From: Bin55 sp964572845
GTDB taxonomy: Bacteria; Pseudomonadota; Gammaproteobacteria; Pseudomonadales; Azotimanducaceae
Length of the DNA stretch: 64,000 bases
Direction of reading: 5' to 3'
Assembly (NCBI GenBank): GCA_964572845.1
Contig: CAZNFX010000005.1
Location: 221,931-285,930 of the forward strand
Shown here: positions 36,464 through 44,511 of the stretch, one piece after another
Layout of the letters: each line of letters starts with the position of its first letter
Position numbering within the stretch: the stretch's first letter is position 1
Position numbers and translations under genes: made by a program
The notes under the pieces: model-generated
The model's database searches: none
Told to the model about the DNA's origin: nothing
The model's input: only the letters and a program-made list of their open reading frames with translations

Positions 36464-37678
36464 ATGGCGGTTAGTCTTCCTCCAACATTGCCTTTGAAGC
36501 CAATTGACGGTGTTCGTGTTGGCAGCGTGTCTGCCCAGATCCGCTACAGAGATCGGCTGGATCTTGCCGTGTTCCTATGTGACGAAGGAACAGTTGTGGG
36601 CGGGGTGTTCACGCAAAACCGCTTCCAGGCTGCACCCGTATTGCTGTCTCGAGCCCGCCTAGGCAAAACCCGTGGAATCGTAGTCAACAGTGGAAATGCG
36701 AACGCAGCTACGGGCGAACGTGGCCTGAAGGACGCCCGCGCTAGCAGTTCGTGTTTGGCCGAACTGATCGGCTGTGATGAGTCTCAGGTGTTGCCGTGCA
36801 GCACGGGAGTCATTGGAGAATTTCTGCCAATGGATCACATGCGCGACGGAATTGAACGAGCCTATCGATGCGCTACACCTGATGGTTGGAACGAGGCAGC
36901 GCAGGCGATCTTGACTACCGACACCGCTCCCAAGGGCATTTCGGTTTCGTTTGAACTTGATGAAAATCTCGTGCACGCGACCGGTATTGTGAAGGGATCG
37001 GGAATGATCCGCCCTGACATGGCTACTTTGCTGGCTTTCGTTGGTACCGACATTGGTGTGTCTGAGAGGGTAGCGAACGTATTGGCTTCGGATTTGGCAG
37101 AAAGAAGCTTCAATCGATTGACTATAGATGGCGACACTTCGACCAATGACACCTTCTTGATGCTAGCGACCGGAAAGAGCGAAGCACCTGTCGTTTGCGA
37201 AGAGAATTCAGATCTCTATGCACAACTACTCGATGGATTGACTCCTTTGGTACGTGAACTAGCAATCAGGACCGTCCGCGATGGCGAAGGTGCGACCAAG
37301 TTCATTACGGTGAGAGTGGAAGGTGGGAGGACTGAGAAAGAATGCCGTCACGTAGCGTTCACGATAGCTCACTCCCCATTGGTCAAGACGGCTGCATTTG
37401 CCGGCGACCCAAATTGGGGTCGCTTCTGCATGGCGATCGGACGTTCAGGGATCGACGACCTAGACACATCGTGCGTTTCTCTGGACATTGACGATGTCCC
37501 AATAGCCAGAAAAGGCCTTGTTGCAGAGACCTACTGTGAGGAGTTGGCATCGCAAAGAATGTCCGAGCCGGAATTCGAGGTGCTGGTAGATCTGGGAAGG
37601 GGTACTGCGAAAACGGAAATTTGGACGTCCGATCTCTCGTACGACTACGTGAAGATCAATGCCGAGTATCGAACTTAA
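36464..37678 (+). CDS. argJ: Bifunctional ornithine acetyltransferase/N-acetylglutamate synthase ArgJ
   Basis: Arginine biosynthesis enzyme of 404 residues that recycles the acetyl group between N-acetylornithine and glutamate. It self-cleaves before the threonine nucleophile in KGSGMIRPDMATLLAF; other motifs are GIVVNSGNANAATG, CSTGVIGEFLP and GDPNWGRFCMAIGRSG. It is placed after secA, as in Pseudomonas. Whether it is mono- or bifunctional cannot be told from sequence alone. Confidence 0.94.
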   Translation: MAVSLPPTLPLKPIDGVRVGSVSAQIRYRDRLDLAVFLCDEGTVVGGVFTQNRFQAAPVLLSRARLGKTRGIVVNSGNANAATGERGLKDARASSSCLAELIGCDESQVLPCSTGVIGEFLPMDHMRDGIERAYRCATPDGWNEAAQAILTTDTAPKGISVSFELDENLVHATGIVKGSGMIRPDMATLLAFVGTDIGVSERVANVLASDLAERSFNRLTIDGDTSTNDTFLMLATGKSEAPVVCEENSDLYAQLLDGLTPLVRELAIRTVRDGEGATKFITVRVEGGRTEKECRHVAFTIAHSPLVKTAAFAGDPNWGRFCMAIGRSGIDDLDTSCVSLDIDDVPIARKGLVAETYCEELASQRMSEPEFEVLVDLGRGTAKTEIWTSDLSYDYVKINAEYRT

Positions 37679-37711
37679 TTACTGCAATTGAATGCAGTCT
37701 AATCGAGGAGT

Positions 37712-37939
37712 TCACTCGCCCGTCAGTTCCCTATCATCAGAAAACAGAGTAGGGTCATCTTCGATGCCGCGGCGGGGCAGGGATCTTCGCTCTTCCACCC
37801 ACTCGCCTAGATCAATAAGCTTGCAACGTTCAGAACAGAACGGTCTGAAGCGGTTCTCTGTGGACCAGATTACGGTTCGCTCACAGATTGGACACGCCGC
37901 TGAACCTTGTTTGTCAATCTTCTTATCTAAACTGCCCAC
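37712..37939 (-). CDS. yacG: DNA gyrase inhibitor YacG (zinc protein)
   Basis: Protein of 75 residues with the YacG zinc site: CPIC near residue 16, then FCSERCKLIDLGEWVEE. The acidic C-terminal tail is typical. In E. coli YacG binds GyrB and inhibits gyrase. The start is GTG at 37939. It is last in the pilD-coaE-yacG set on the minus strand, 89 bases after coaE. Confidence 0.9.
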   Translation of the reverse strand: MGSLDKKIDKQGSAACPICERTVIWSTENRFRPFCSERCKLIDLGEWVEERRSLPRRGIEDDPTLFSDDRELTGE

Positions 37940-38028
37940 GCTAATTCCATGGTTCCATTCGATGCCTAAGCAATCAGAGTAGTCTTGCTCTACTTTTCGT
38001 GATCATTGAGAATTCGTTGCTAACGATA

Positions 38029-38643
38029 CTACGACTGTTGCGCCAACTGCAAATATGCTCGGTGCAACGTTTGTACTTTCCTAGCAAGATCCTCGAAGCT
38101 TCCCTCGTTCACAATTACGTCGTCGGCGATTGACAGGCGCGAATTGCGATCGATTTGCGAAGCAACGATTGCGTTTGCTTGTTTTTCTGTCACGTTGTCG
38201 CGTTGGATGGTCCGTTCGACTTGAACATGCTCCGGCACATCGATAACCAACACGCGATCATAGGGTTCGTGTCGCGCTCGCAGTAGAGGATTGACGACGA
38301 TCACGTACGGTGAGTTTGCTTCGGCAATCAACTCAAGAGTGCGTTTTCCTACAAGTGGATGTAGCAAACGTTCAAGCCAACGACGTTGTTCAGGATCGTC
38401 GAAGACTCGTTCGCGAAGAGCCGTTCGATGGAGCGTGCCATCTTTGCGAATGACACTGGAGCCAAAATGGTCTGCGATTTTGTCGAGAGCTGCAGTTCCA
38501 GGTTCGACAATCTCGCGAGATATCAAGTCCTGCTCAACTATGTCGATTCCCAAACGCTCAAATTCACTTGCAACTCGACTCTTGCCACTGCCTATGCCGC
38601 CAGTGAGCACTATGGTCAGTTTTTTTGGATTCTTGCAACACAT
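38029..38643 (-). CDS. coaE: Dephospho-CoA kinase
   Basis: Final enzyme of coenzyme A synthesis, 204 residues. It has the P-loop VLTGGIGSGKSRVASEFERLG, DIVEQDLISREIVEPG, and the lid region HPLVGKR with VVNPLLRARHEPYDRVLVIDVPEHVQVER. It lies 45 bases downstream of pilD and upstream of yacG, the standard order. Downstream genes in this window for CoA-thioester catabolism use its product, but no direct link is implied. Confidence 0.94.
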   Translation of the reverse strand: MCCKNPKKLTIVLTGGIGSGKSRVASEFERLGIDIVEQDLISREIVEPGTAALDKIADHFGSSVIRKDGTLHRTALRERVFDDPEQRRWLERLLHPLVGKRTLELIAEANSPYVIVVNPLLRARHEPYDRVLVIDVPEHVQVERTIQRDNVTEKQANAIVASQIDRNSRLSIADDVIVNEGSFEDLARKVQTLHRAYLQLAQQS

Positions 38644-38688
38644 CGATCCAAACCTGGAGCACTCTTGCCAAAACGCTGCCTTGAACTT

Positions 38689-39537
38689 CTAGAAACGCAG
38701 GAATATCAGGCCATAGAGTTGCTCGTGCAGCAGAATGACGACTACTGCTGCGATCGCGAGAAACGGACCGAATCTTATACCTTCGTCGTGCGAATAGCGT
38801 CCGCGGACGAGCTCGTAAATTCCATAGATTGTGCCTAGCGCAAACGCTATTGCAACTACATAGGGCAAGAGTTGCCAGCCAACCCAAGCTCCTATCGCTG
38901 CATGGAGCTTGAAGTCGCCTTCGCCCATGGCATCTCGGCCTCGGATTAGTCGAAATGCGTGATTGAGCAACCAAAAGGACAGGTAGCCTGCAATTGCACC
39001 GATGACGGCCGACCCAGCAGCAGCAAGAAACTGAGCAGACGGCAGTAAGACACTTCCCAATAGCCCAAGGAACAGCAAGGGGTAGGTCAGTTCATTGGGC
39101 AGTGTGCCGTGTTCTAGATCGATGGTTCCTAATACGATAAGCATCGCAATTCCACTAACGAGCACGGCCGATTCGAGCGAGATCCCATAGAGCGCAACCG
39201 ATAACACCACCACGAGGGTAGTCGTAAGCTCAACGAACGGATACCGGATTGGAATGGGTTGTTTGCACGTTGCGCATTTGCCTCTTAGTGCCAACCAACT
39301 AAGAACCGGGACAAGGTGAATAGCGCGTATTTGTGTTTGACAAATTGGACAATGTGAGCGAGGGACGAACAGATTAAGCGCAGGCGGACTGGGCAGTTCC
39401 AGGTTCAGGAGGTCGTAGGCTTCAGCTCGCAGCTTTCTGTCCGCCATGATAGGGACGCGCGATATGAGAACGTTTAGGAGACTCCCCAACGCTAGTCCAA
39501 ACAAACCGGCCAACGCAAGCCAGAACAAATCTACCAC
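38689..39537 (-). CDS. pilD: Prepilin peptidase PilD
   Basis: Bifunctional leader peptidase/methyltransferase of the inner membrane, 282 residues. It has the cytoplasmic zinc-binding cysteine pairs CPICQ and CATCKQPI around ALRGK, and the aspartyl catalytic sites in LGTIDLEHGTLPNELTYPLL and MGEGDFKLHAAIGAWVGW. Eight membrane helices are evident. The start is GTG at 39537. pilB and pilC, its usual neighbours, are missing, so its substrates (type IV pilin or type II secretion pseudopilins) must be encoded elsewhere. Confidence 0.93.
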   Translation of the reverse strand: MVDLFWLALAGLFGLALGSLLNVLISRVPIMADRKLRAEAYDLLNLELPSPPALNLFVPRSHCPICQTQIRAIHLVPVLSWLALRGKCATCKQPIPIRYPFVELTTTLVVVLSVALYGISLESAVLVSGIAMLIVLGTIDLEHGTLPNELTYPLLFLGLLGSVLLPSAQFLAAAGSAVIGAIAGYLSFWLLNHAFRLIRGRDAMGEGDFKLHAAIGAWVGWQLLPYVVAIAFALGTIYGIYELVRGRYSHDEGIRFGPFLAIAAVVVILLHEQLYGLIFLRF

Positions 39538-39636
39538 AGTAGACCCTACTTAGTTGTTGGATTTATAGTAGTTAAAACTGGGCGGCAGTGCGTTTTGAGT
39601 CCGCAGGATTCGACGGCGACGCGCACCAGGCGAGTC

Positions 39637-39642
39637 TATAAT
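39637..39642 (+). promoter_or_regulatory. Candidate -10 box for tRNA-Thr
   Basis: A perfect TATAAT at 39637-39642 lies 17 bases before the tRNA-Thr 5' end. No good -35 box is seen at 17 bases upstream. Confidence 0.35.
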
Positions 39643-39658
39643 TTCGTTCCTCGCTAAC

Positions 39659-39735
39659 GCCGGAATAGCTCAGTTAGGCAGAGCGACTGATTCGTAATCA
39701 GTAGGTCCGCAGTTCGAATCTGCGTTCCGGCACCA
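39659..39735 (+). tRNA. tRNA-Thr (anticodon CGT)
   Basis: A cloverleaf is visible. The acceptor stem GCCGGAA (39659-39665) pairs with TTCCGGC (39725-39731). The D arm contains AGCTCAGTTAGGCAGAGC, the anticodon stem-loop is CTGATTCGTAATCAG with anticodon CGT, and the T loop has TTCGAAT. CCA is encoded at 39733-39735. In P. aeruginosa a tRNA-Thr gene borders the pilin locus between pilBCD and nadC, so this one appears to be the conserved landmark with the pilus genes gone. Confidence 0.95.
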
Positions 39736-39957
39736 TGTTCCGTCAGAGTTGTGTGTGAAGCCAGTCTTGAAATTAGCATATCGGGCATGGCTAGGCTTAC
39801 GTTTGAAATTGAAGCGAACGAAGCCGCGACTCGCTTTCACTGAATTGACAATCGAACATTGCCCGGTCAGGTCAGGTTGCATAAAGGCAATCCTGATCGG
39901 CGTGGACAGGGTCGCAGGATCCGGTGGCAAGGGATTGCACGAATATCCACTGTGACT

Positions 39958-40386
39958 TCAGAAACAAAGGCACAAACCGTAGGCTATGTCCATTGCGATT
40001 GTGATGATAAGAACCAACAAGAGTGCTAACGCAACTAGCAAGAAAAGTGTCGCTCGAGTGCTAAGAGGTTTGGTTGGATGTTGGTCACTTGTGACCTCCT
40101 GCTTTTTCCCTCTCGTTACAAGCTGCCATCCTCCAAAGAGTACCAGGGCTATGCCAGACACAAGAATCGAGTTCTTGACCAAGCTACAGAAGAATTTTCT
40201 CAGTGGGTGCCTATAGGGAGGGTCAAATATGCAGCTCCCAAGCGAGTTCTCATCGTTCCGAATCTCAGTTCGCGCAGGCTCTTCATCTCCCCAGGCAATT
40301 TCGACGTGAAGTGCACCGCTGAAGAGGAACAGCAAGAGAGATAGTGCGCATACTCTAACGACTAGATTGCGTGACCGCCAGCGCAC
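39958..40386 (-). CDS. Membrane protein of unknown function
   Basis: Protein of 142 residues with a signal-like N-terminal helix (VVRVCALSLLLFLFSGALHVEIAWG), a middle helix (ILVSGIALVLFGGWQLV) and a C-terminal helix (LFLLVALALLLVLIITIAMDIAYG). I recognise no family. The start is GTG at 40386, preceded by purine-rich GGGAAGGGGAA. It lies 47 bases downstream of the solenoid protein gene at 40434 on the same strand and may be cotranscribed. Confidence 0.6.
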   Translation of the reverse strand: MRWRSRNLVVRVCALSLLLFLFSGALHVEIAWGDEEPARTEIRNDENSLGSCIFDPPYRHPLRKFFCSLVKNSILVSGIALVLFGGWQLVTRGKKQEVTSDQHPTKPLSTRATLFLLVALALLLVLIITIAMDIAYGLCLCF

Positions 40387-40433
40387 TTCCCCTTCCCTTG
40401 TTTAATAACGTTCAATCATGCACCTTGTGGTCG

Positions 40434-42344
40434 TCACTCCGCACCGGAGACAACTGACGCTCCGAGGTCCATGAATTCCACACCTACCCGGCGGCCAGTC
40501 TCTTGTGTATGCTTTTCGACGGACTTAGCATCCTGTTCATTGAGGTAGGTCCTTGCATGATTGATCTCATCGTCGTTTAGATTGCGAGACCAAGTGTTGA
40601 ACGAAATCAATTTCAATGCTGCGTGCGACTTGATTTCGTCTGATGGAAGTTTGTCAATAGACTCATAGAGTTTGGTTCCGTTGTTTGCAGCCCACCGATC
40701 CACGACGCTTCGATAGTAGCTTTCTCGCTGTGATTCGGGAAATCGGTTAGCCAGGTTCCAAGCGTGGTCTACATCGCCGTTTCTCACTAGCGCAGATCCA
40801 ACGGAAGTGAACGCATGATTCAACGATGGGCCCTCTCGGACCTGAGACAGCAACGAGAGCGCTTTTTCGACGTCCACAATCGAAATGTTGGAAATCACTT
40901 GCGCTTCCAAACCAATTTGATTTGCTCCGATGGGCTGTTGCAGCGCAGTGTCAAAGGCGAGTTGAGGGTCTATTCTTGCTACCTGATAGAGAATCGAAGG
41001 AAGCAGTGTCACTCTCAGATTCTTTATTTCGGGATTGTTGAGAGCCCACTCAAGCGCTGCCATTGCATCCTTGCTTGCCCACACGCTCATGACCTGGAAT
41101 GCTGTCATTAGCTGGTGTTCTCCGCCGTCCATGCTGGCCATGAGGTTGGCAGCCTCTTCCGGTGCAGTTTGCGCCAGGGTAGAAATGGCGGAGCTTCGTG
41201 CGGCGTCTTGAGCGTTTTCGGGCAAGCGATCAAGATTCTCGAGTACTTCACGCGGATTGCTCCGTCCCCATGAAGAAGCGATGCTGTATTCCAGCGACGT
41301 ACGCAAATTCTTGGATTCGACAGACTGCACTGCTACGAGTGCGGCTTCGGGATCCAGTCTTGCCCATGCGTTCACTACGTTCATGATCAGGGTGTTGTGA
41401 TTGTCACCCTCCATCGTCGATACGAAGTTAAAGGCGGCTTGTGCATCCGCTTGCACAAGCTCGTGAATGACAGCTGTCAGGACGGACGTTTTTGTGGTCC
41501 AGTCCGCAAGAGTGTCGTTGATCGTTCCCAGCACGGACATTCCGTCCTTTTCGACCCATACTTGAGCCACTTGAATGAGCAATCCTGTTTGTGCAGTGTC
41601 AAGCAAGTCGTCGCCGATGAGGGTGTTCCAAGCTGATCTTGGATCTTCGACTGCCTTGGTGATGTTGGCCTGAGCTACAACATTCTGAGCCACACGCTCG
41701 CTGCCTAGTTGGCGTCCGATTTCGATTCGAACATCGTCCGAGAGGTCATCGCGTGATTCCAGAATGCCCCGTAAGGCAGCAATTTTTCCAAACCCGTCTA
41801 ACTGCTTAGCGGCATTGACGGCATCATCCAAGTGCAACAGCGACCATTCGCCGAAGACCGTTGCCAGTAGGTCCCCATGTTGAAATCGAGGCATATCGGA
41901 GATTCTCCTGACAGCACTCTTGGGATCGAGCGATGCATAGCGGCGAAAGATCGTGCTTTGCACGAGTTGCCTGCGGCTATTGTGTTCGATCGCTTTCGAT
42001 CTTTCGAGCAATCCCTGCAGCTGTATGGCGCCCGCATGTTCTAGTTCCTTGTGCAGAGCGGCGGAGAGATCAAAATTTCCCTGGTGACTCAAGAGATCAG
42101 CCAATTCTTCAACATCTGGAGTTCTTTTCTGAAGTGTGGCAGTTGTGTCGTATACATTGCTGGTCGCGCCCTCATTCTCGCTACCGAGGGTCGATGTTGA
42201 ACTCACATCACTTCTCAAAACACCCTTGTCCTGAGTAAGCGACGAGAATCCAATAATGACTGCTGCCGCTGCAACTCCGCCTAACGCAATGCCCACTAGG
42301 AGCTGGACGGGAATGCGCGATTGCTTAGCTGATTGTGATTCCAT
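40434..42344 (-). CDS. Membrane-anchored helical-repeat (solenoid-like) protein, unknown function
   Basis: Protein of 636 residues. A short basic cytoplasmic start leads to one helix (LLVGIALGGVAAAAVIIGF), a disordered Ser/Thr-rich spacer, then about 500 residues of helical repeats. Units of roughly 30-35 residues recur around patterns such as WARLDPEAALVAVQS, WGRSNPREVLENLD, WASKDAMAALEWALN and ARIDPQLAFDTALQQ, that is W/A-x2-DP-x2-A-hydrophobic. This suggests a periplasmic alpha-solenoid scaffold. A GAGGAA site precedes the ATG at 42344. No enzyme motif is seen and function is unknown. Confidence 0.8.
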   Translation of the reverse strand: MESQSAKQSRIPVQLLVGIALGGVAAAAVIIGFSSLTQDKGVLRSDVSSTSTLGSENEGATSNVYDTTATLQKRTPDVEELADLLSHQGNFDLSAALHKELEHAGAIQLQGLLERSKAIEHNSRRQLVQSTIFRRYASLDPKSAVRRISDMPRFQHGDLLATVFGEWSLLHLDDAVNAAKQLDGFGKIAALRGILESRDDLSDDVRIEIGRQLGSERVAQNVVAQANITKAVEDPRSAWNTLIGDDLLDTAQTGLLIQVAQVWVEKDGMSVLGTINDTLADWTTKTSVLTAVIHELVQADAQAAFNFVSTMEGDNHNTLIMNVVNAWARLDPEAALVAVQSVESKNLRTSLEYSIASSWGRSNPREVLENLDRLPENAQDAARSSAISTLAQTAPEEAANLMASMDGGEHQLMTAFQVMSVWASKDAMAALEWALNNPEIKNLRVTLLPSILYQVARIDPQLAFDTALQQPIGANQIGLEAQVISNISIVDVEKALSLLSQVREGPSLNHAFTSVGSALVRNGDVDHAWNLANRFPESQRESYYRSVVDRWAANNGTKLYESIDKLPSDEIKSHAALKLISFNTWSRNLNDDEINHARTYLNEQDAKSVEKHTQETGRRVGVEFMDLGASVVSGAE

Positions 42345-42813
42345 GTTTGGGTTCCTCGGATTGGGAGGTGGTCGATTGACGCTTGCTCAACATGGTTGAT
42401 TGAATCTAATGAGTATATGTCTAGCTGACTGAGGTGACCAGCATTCACTATTGATGGCAGAGGGTATCTGTTGCGCCATCATGCTTCAATCCAACACTGG
42501 AACGGAACCGCGGTAGGACCTACCAAGTTCGTTAGTGTTCTAAGTGTGTTCCGATATAAAGCTACTCCTGTGAGCTCACCAAAGTCTGTGCACTGAGAAA
42601 TTGTACAGTATTGCGCCATGCGTGTTGCAATCTTTCTGTTAACGAGGAACTGGCGCGGAGGGTGTGTACAGTCACTTGGAAGATTCATCCAATCAATCGT
42701 CAATAGGTACCGATTCTTGGTACGTTTGACATGATTCGTGCAACTACGTTGTAGCGAGAACTGGATGAATGGGGGGGGACAACCTGATATGTAAAATAAA
42801 ATTTTGGTTTAGT
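42345..42813. other. Intergenic stretch upstream of the AbiE pair
   Basis: About 470 bases without a convincing gene. A 74-codon minus-strand frame (42479-42703) has no recognisable features. There is a run of eight G at about 42769-42777, and the last 80 bases are markedly A+T-rich, unlike the neighbouring coding DNA. It probably contains promoters for both divergent flanking genes. Confidence 0.5.
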
Positions 42814-42836
42814 AAAGTAACGAAACTTACTACTTT
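42814..42836 (+). promoter_or_regulatory. Candidate AbiEi autoregulatory operator
   Basis: The inverted repeat AAAGTA (42814-42819) and TACTTT (42831-42836) lies ten bases before the abiEi ATG, inside the A+T-rich stretch where a promoter is expected. AbiEi antitoxins are known to bind inverted repeats at their own promoter. The repeat is short and could be chance. Confidence 0.4.
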
Positions 42837-42845
42837 GTAAAAGTT

Positions 42846-43646
42846 ATGTGTAAATCTAGGGCGCTTCGTGCTCGCGAAATAATCACAGAACTGGCTGCAC
42901 GTGGGCGTTACCACTTCACTGCGTCCGAAATGCGCTCGACTCTTGACGTCTCCGCAGCGGCGGCACGACAATCACTGAGCCGCTTAGCCGCCAAAGGAGA
43001 AATATCAAGCCCTGCACGTGGATTCTACGTCATCGTGCCCCCCGAGTATCGACAAATTGGGTGTCTGCCAGCAGACCAATTCGTGCCTGCACTGATGGAG
43101 CATTGGGGCATGTGCTACTACGTTGGGCTTCTCTCCGCTGCACAGTATCATGGCGCTGCCCATCAGCGTCCGCAGGAGTTTCAAGTAGTGCTTGAACGGA
43201 ATCGTCCTGCAATTCGACGCGGCTCGATCAAGGTGACCTTCGTTGCTCGTAGCAACCTTGCCGCAGTACCTGTTGAGCAGTTCAACAACCCACGTGGAAC
43301 CATCGCGGTTTCAAGTGTAGAAGCAACGGCAATCGATCTGGTTGGCTACATGAATCGCGCTGGTGGATTAGACAGAGTGGCGGGGGTGCTCTTGGAACTA
43401 GCGGAGGGCATAGAGCCAGAGCGACTTGTCGAAGCATCGCGGTCTGCTTCGATCCTGTGGGCTCAGCGGCTTGGATACTTGCTGGAATATGTTGGGGCTG
43501 GACAAAAGGCCGAGCCACTCAAGGAACTTGTGCGAAAGTACGCCAAGAACTCAACAAAGCTCCTGCCATGGGAAGATGCTGCAGGTTCGATTCGGGCGGA
43601 AAGCTGGCGGTTGTTGGTAAACGCGAATATAGAAATCGAAGAGTGA
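42846..43646 (+). CDS. AbiEi-family antitoxin (type IV toxin-antitoxin)
   Basis: Protein of 266 residues. An N-terminal winged helix (YHFTASEMRSTLDVSAAAARQSLSRLAAKGEIS) is followed by RGFYVIVPPEY and the AbiEi core LLSAAQYHGAAHQRPQEFQVVLERNRPAIRRG. In the AbiE system the antitoxin represses transcription and counteracts the AbiEii nucleotidyltransferase without binding it. The stop overlaps the GTG of the toxin gene, the normal arrangement. Such pairs can give phage-abortive infection and stabilise mobile DNA, consistent with the accessory setting. Confidence 0.9.
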   Translation: MCKSRALRAREIITELAARGRYHFTASEMRSTLDVSAAAARQSLSRLAAKGEISSPARGFYVIVPPEYRQIGCLPADQFVPALMEHWGMCYYVGLLSAAQYHGAAHQRPQEFQVVLERNRPAIRRGSIKVTFVARSNLAAVPVEQFNNPRGTIAVSSVEATAIDLVGYMNRAGGLDRVAGVLLELAEGIEPERLVEASRSASILWAQRLGYLLEYVGAGQKAEPLKELVRKYAKNSTKLLPWEDAAGSIRAESWRLLVNANIEIEE

Positions 43647-44461
43647 TTCCGCGGGACTACATTAGCGAATGGAGGGGGAAGGCACCCTGGATCGAGGACT
43701 TTCAGGTTGAGCAAGACTTAGTCATCAGCCGTGCTCTAATCCAAATATTCTCGGATCCAGTACTTGCCAACGCACTTGCTTTTCGGGGAGGTACTGCGCT
43801 CTACAAGCTCTATGTCACACCTCCAGCACGCTACTCAGAGGACATCGATCTGGTTCAAATTGAGCCTGTTCCCGCAGGCCCCATGATGGATCGCCTACGG
43901 AGCACGTTGGAACCTTGGCTAGGCAAGGCAAGCTGGAAGCAGTCGCGTGGCCGGGTAACGTTCGCCTTCCGGATATGGTCTGAGGATGTGCCATCCGTGA
44001 AGTTGCGCCTCAAAATCGAAATCAATACTCGTGAACACTTTGCGATCCTTGGGTTTAAGAAACGCCAGTTCTCAGTCAATTCACGATGGTATTCCGGAAC
44101 CGCGAGCATTTCTACCTACGAGCTTGACGAATTGCTAGCAACAAAGTTTAGGGCACTGTACCAACGCAACAAGGGTCGGGACTTGTTTGATTTGGTCACA
44201 GGCTTGGCCGACGAACAAAGCGATGCTGAGCGAATTGTGGCGACATTTCAGCAATACATGCGTCTTGAGAGGAATGTAGTCACTCGCGCGAAGTTCGAAG
44301 GGAATCTCTCTGGCAAACTGCAGAATCCACAGTTCCTAGCCGACATGAGTGCCCTTGTTCGGCCGGATTTCGAGTGGCAACCAGCTGAAGCGATGCAAGA
44401 AGTAATGACCAGTTTAGTCTCGCGTATTCCTGGTAAACCGCGGAACAGGGCAACGAAATAG
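43643..44461 (+). CDS. AbiEii/AbiGii-family nucleotidyltransferase toxin
   Basis: Protein of 272 residues with the minimal-nucleotidyltransferase signature RGGTALYKLY (GG-S/T), then RYSEDIDLVQIE carrying the acidic metal ligands DxD, followed by TYELDELLATKFRALYQRNKGRDLFDL. AbiEii toxins transfer nucleotides to tRNA or a related target. The GTG at 43643, overlapping the antitoxin stop as GTGA, is the right start. It gives the family's opening VIPRDYISEWRGKAPW; the upstream in-frame extension lies inside abiEi. Confidence 0.9.
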   Translation: MIPRDYISEWRGKAPWIEDFQVEQDLVISRALIQIFSDPVLANALAFRGGTALYKLYVTPPARYSEDIDLVQIEPVPAGPMMDRLRSTLEPWLGKASWKQSRGRVTFAFRIWSEDVPSVKLRLKIEINTREHFAILGFKKRQFSVNSRWYSGTASISTYELDELLATKFRALYQRNKGRDLFDLVTGLADEQSDAERIVATFQQYMRLERNVVTRAKFEGNLSGKLQNPQFLADMSALVRPDFEWQPAEAMQEVMTSLVSRIPGKPRNRATK

Positions 44462-44511
44462 TGATCGCATGCATCGCAGCCCAGACCTGCAACCCGGAAA
44501 GAAGCCTAATG

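Noticed and set aside
42479..42703. 74-codon minus-strand frame in the 500-base gap
   Set aside because: No clear ribosome binding site, no domain or membrane pattern and no neighbour coupling.
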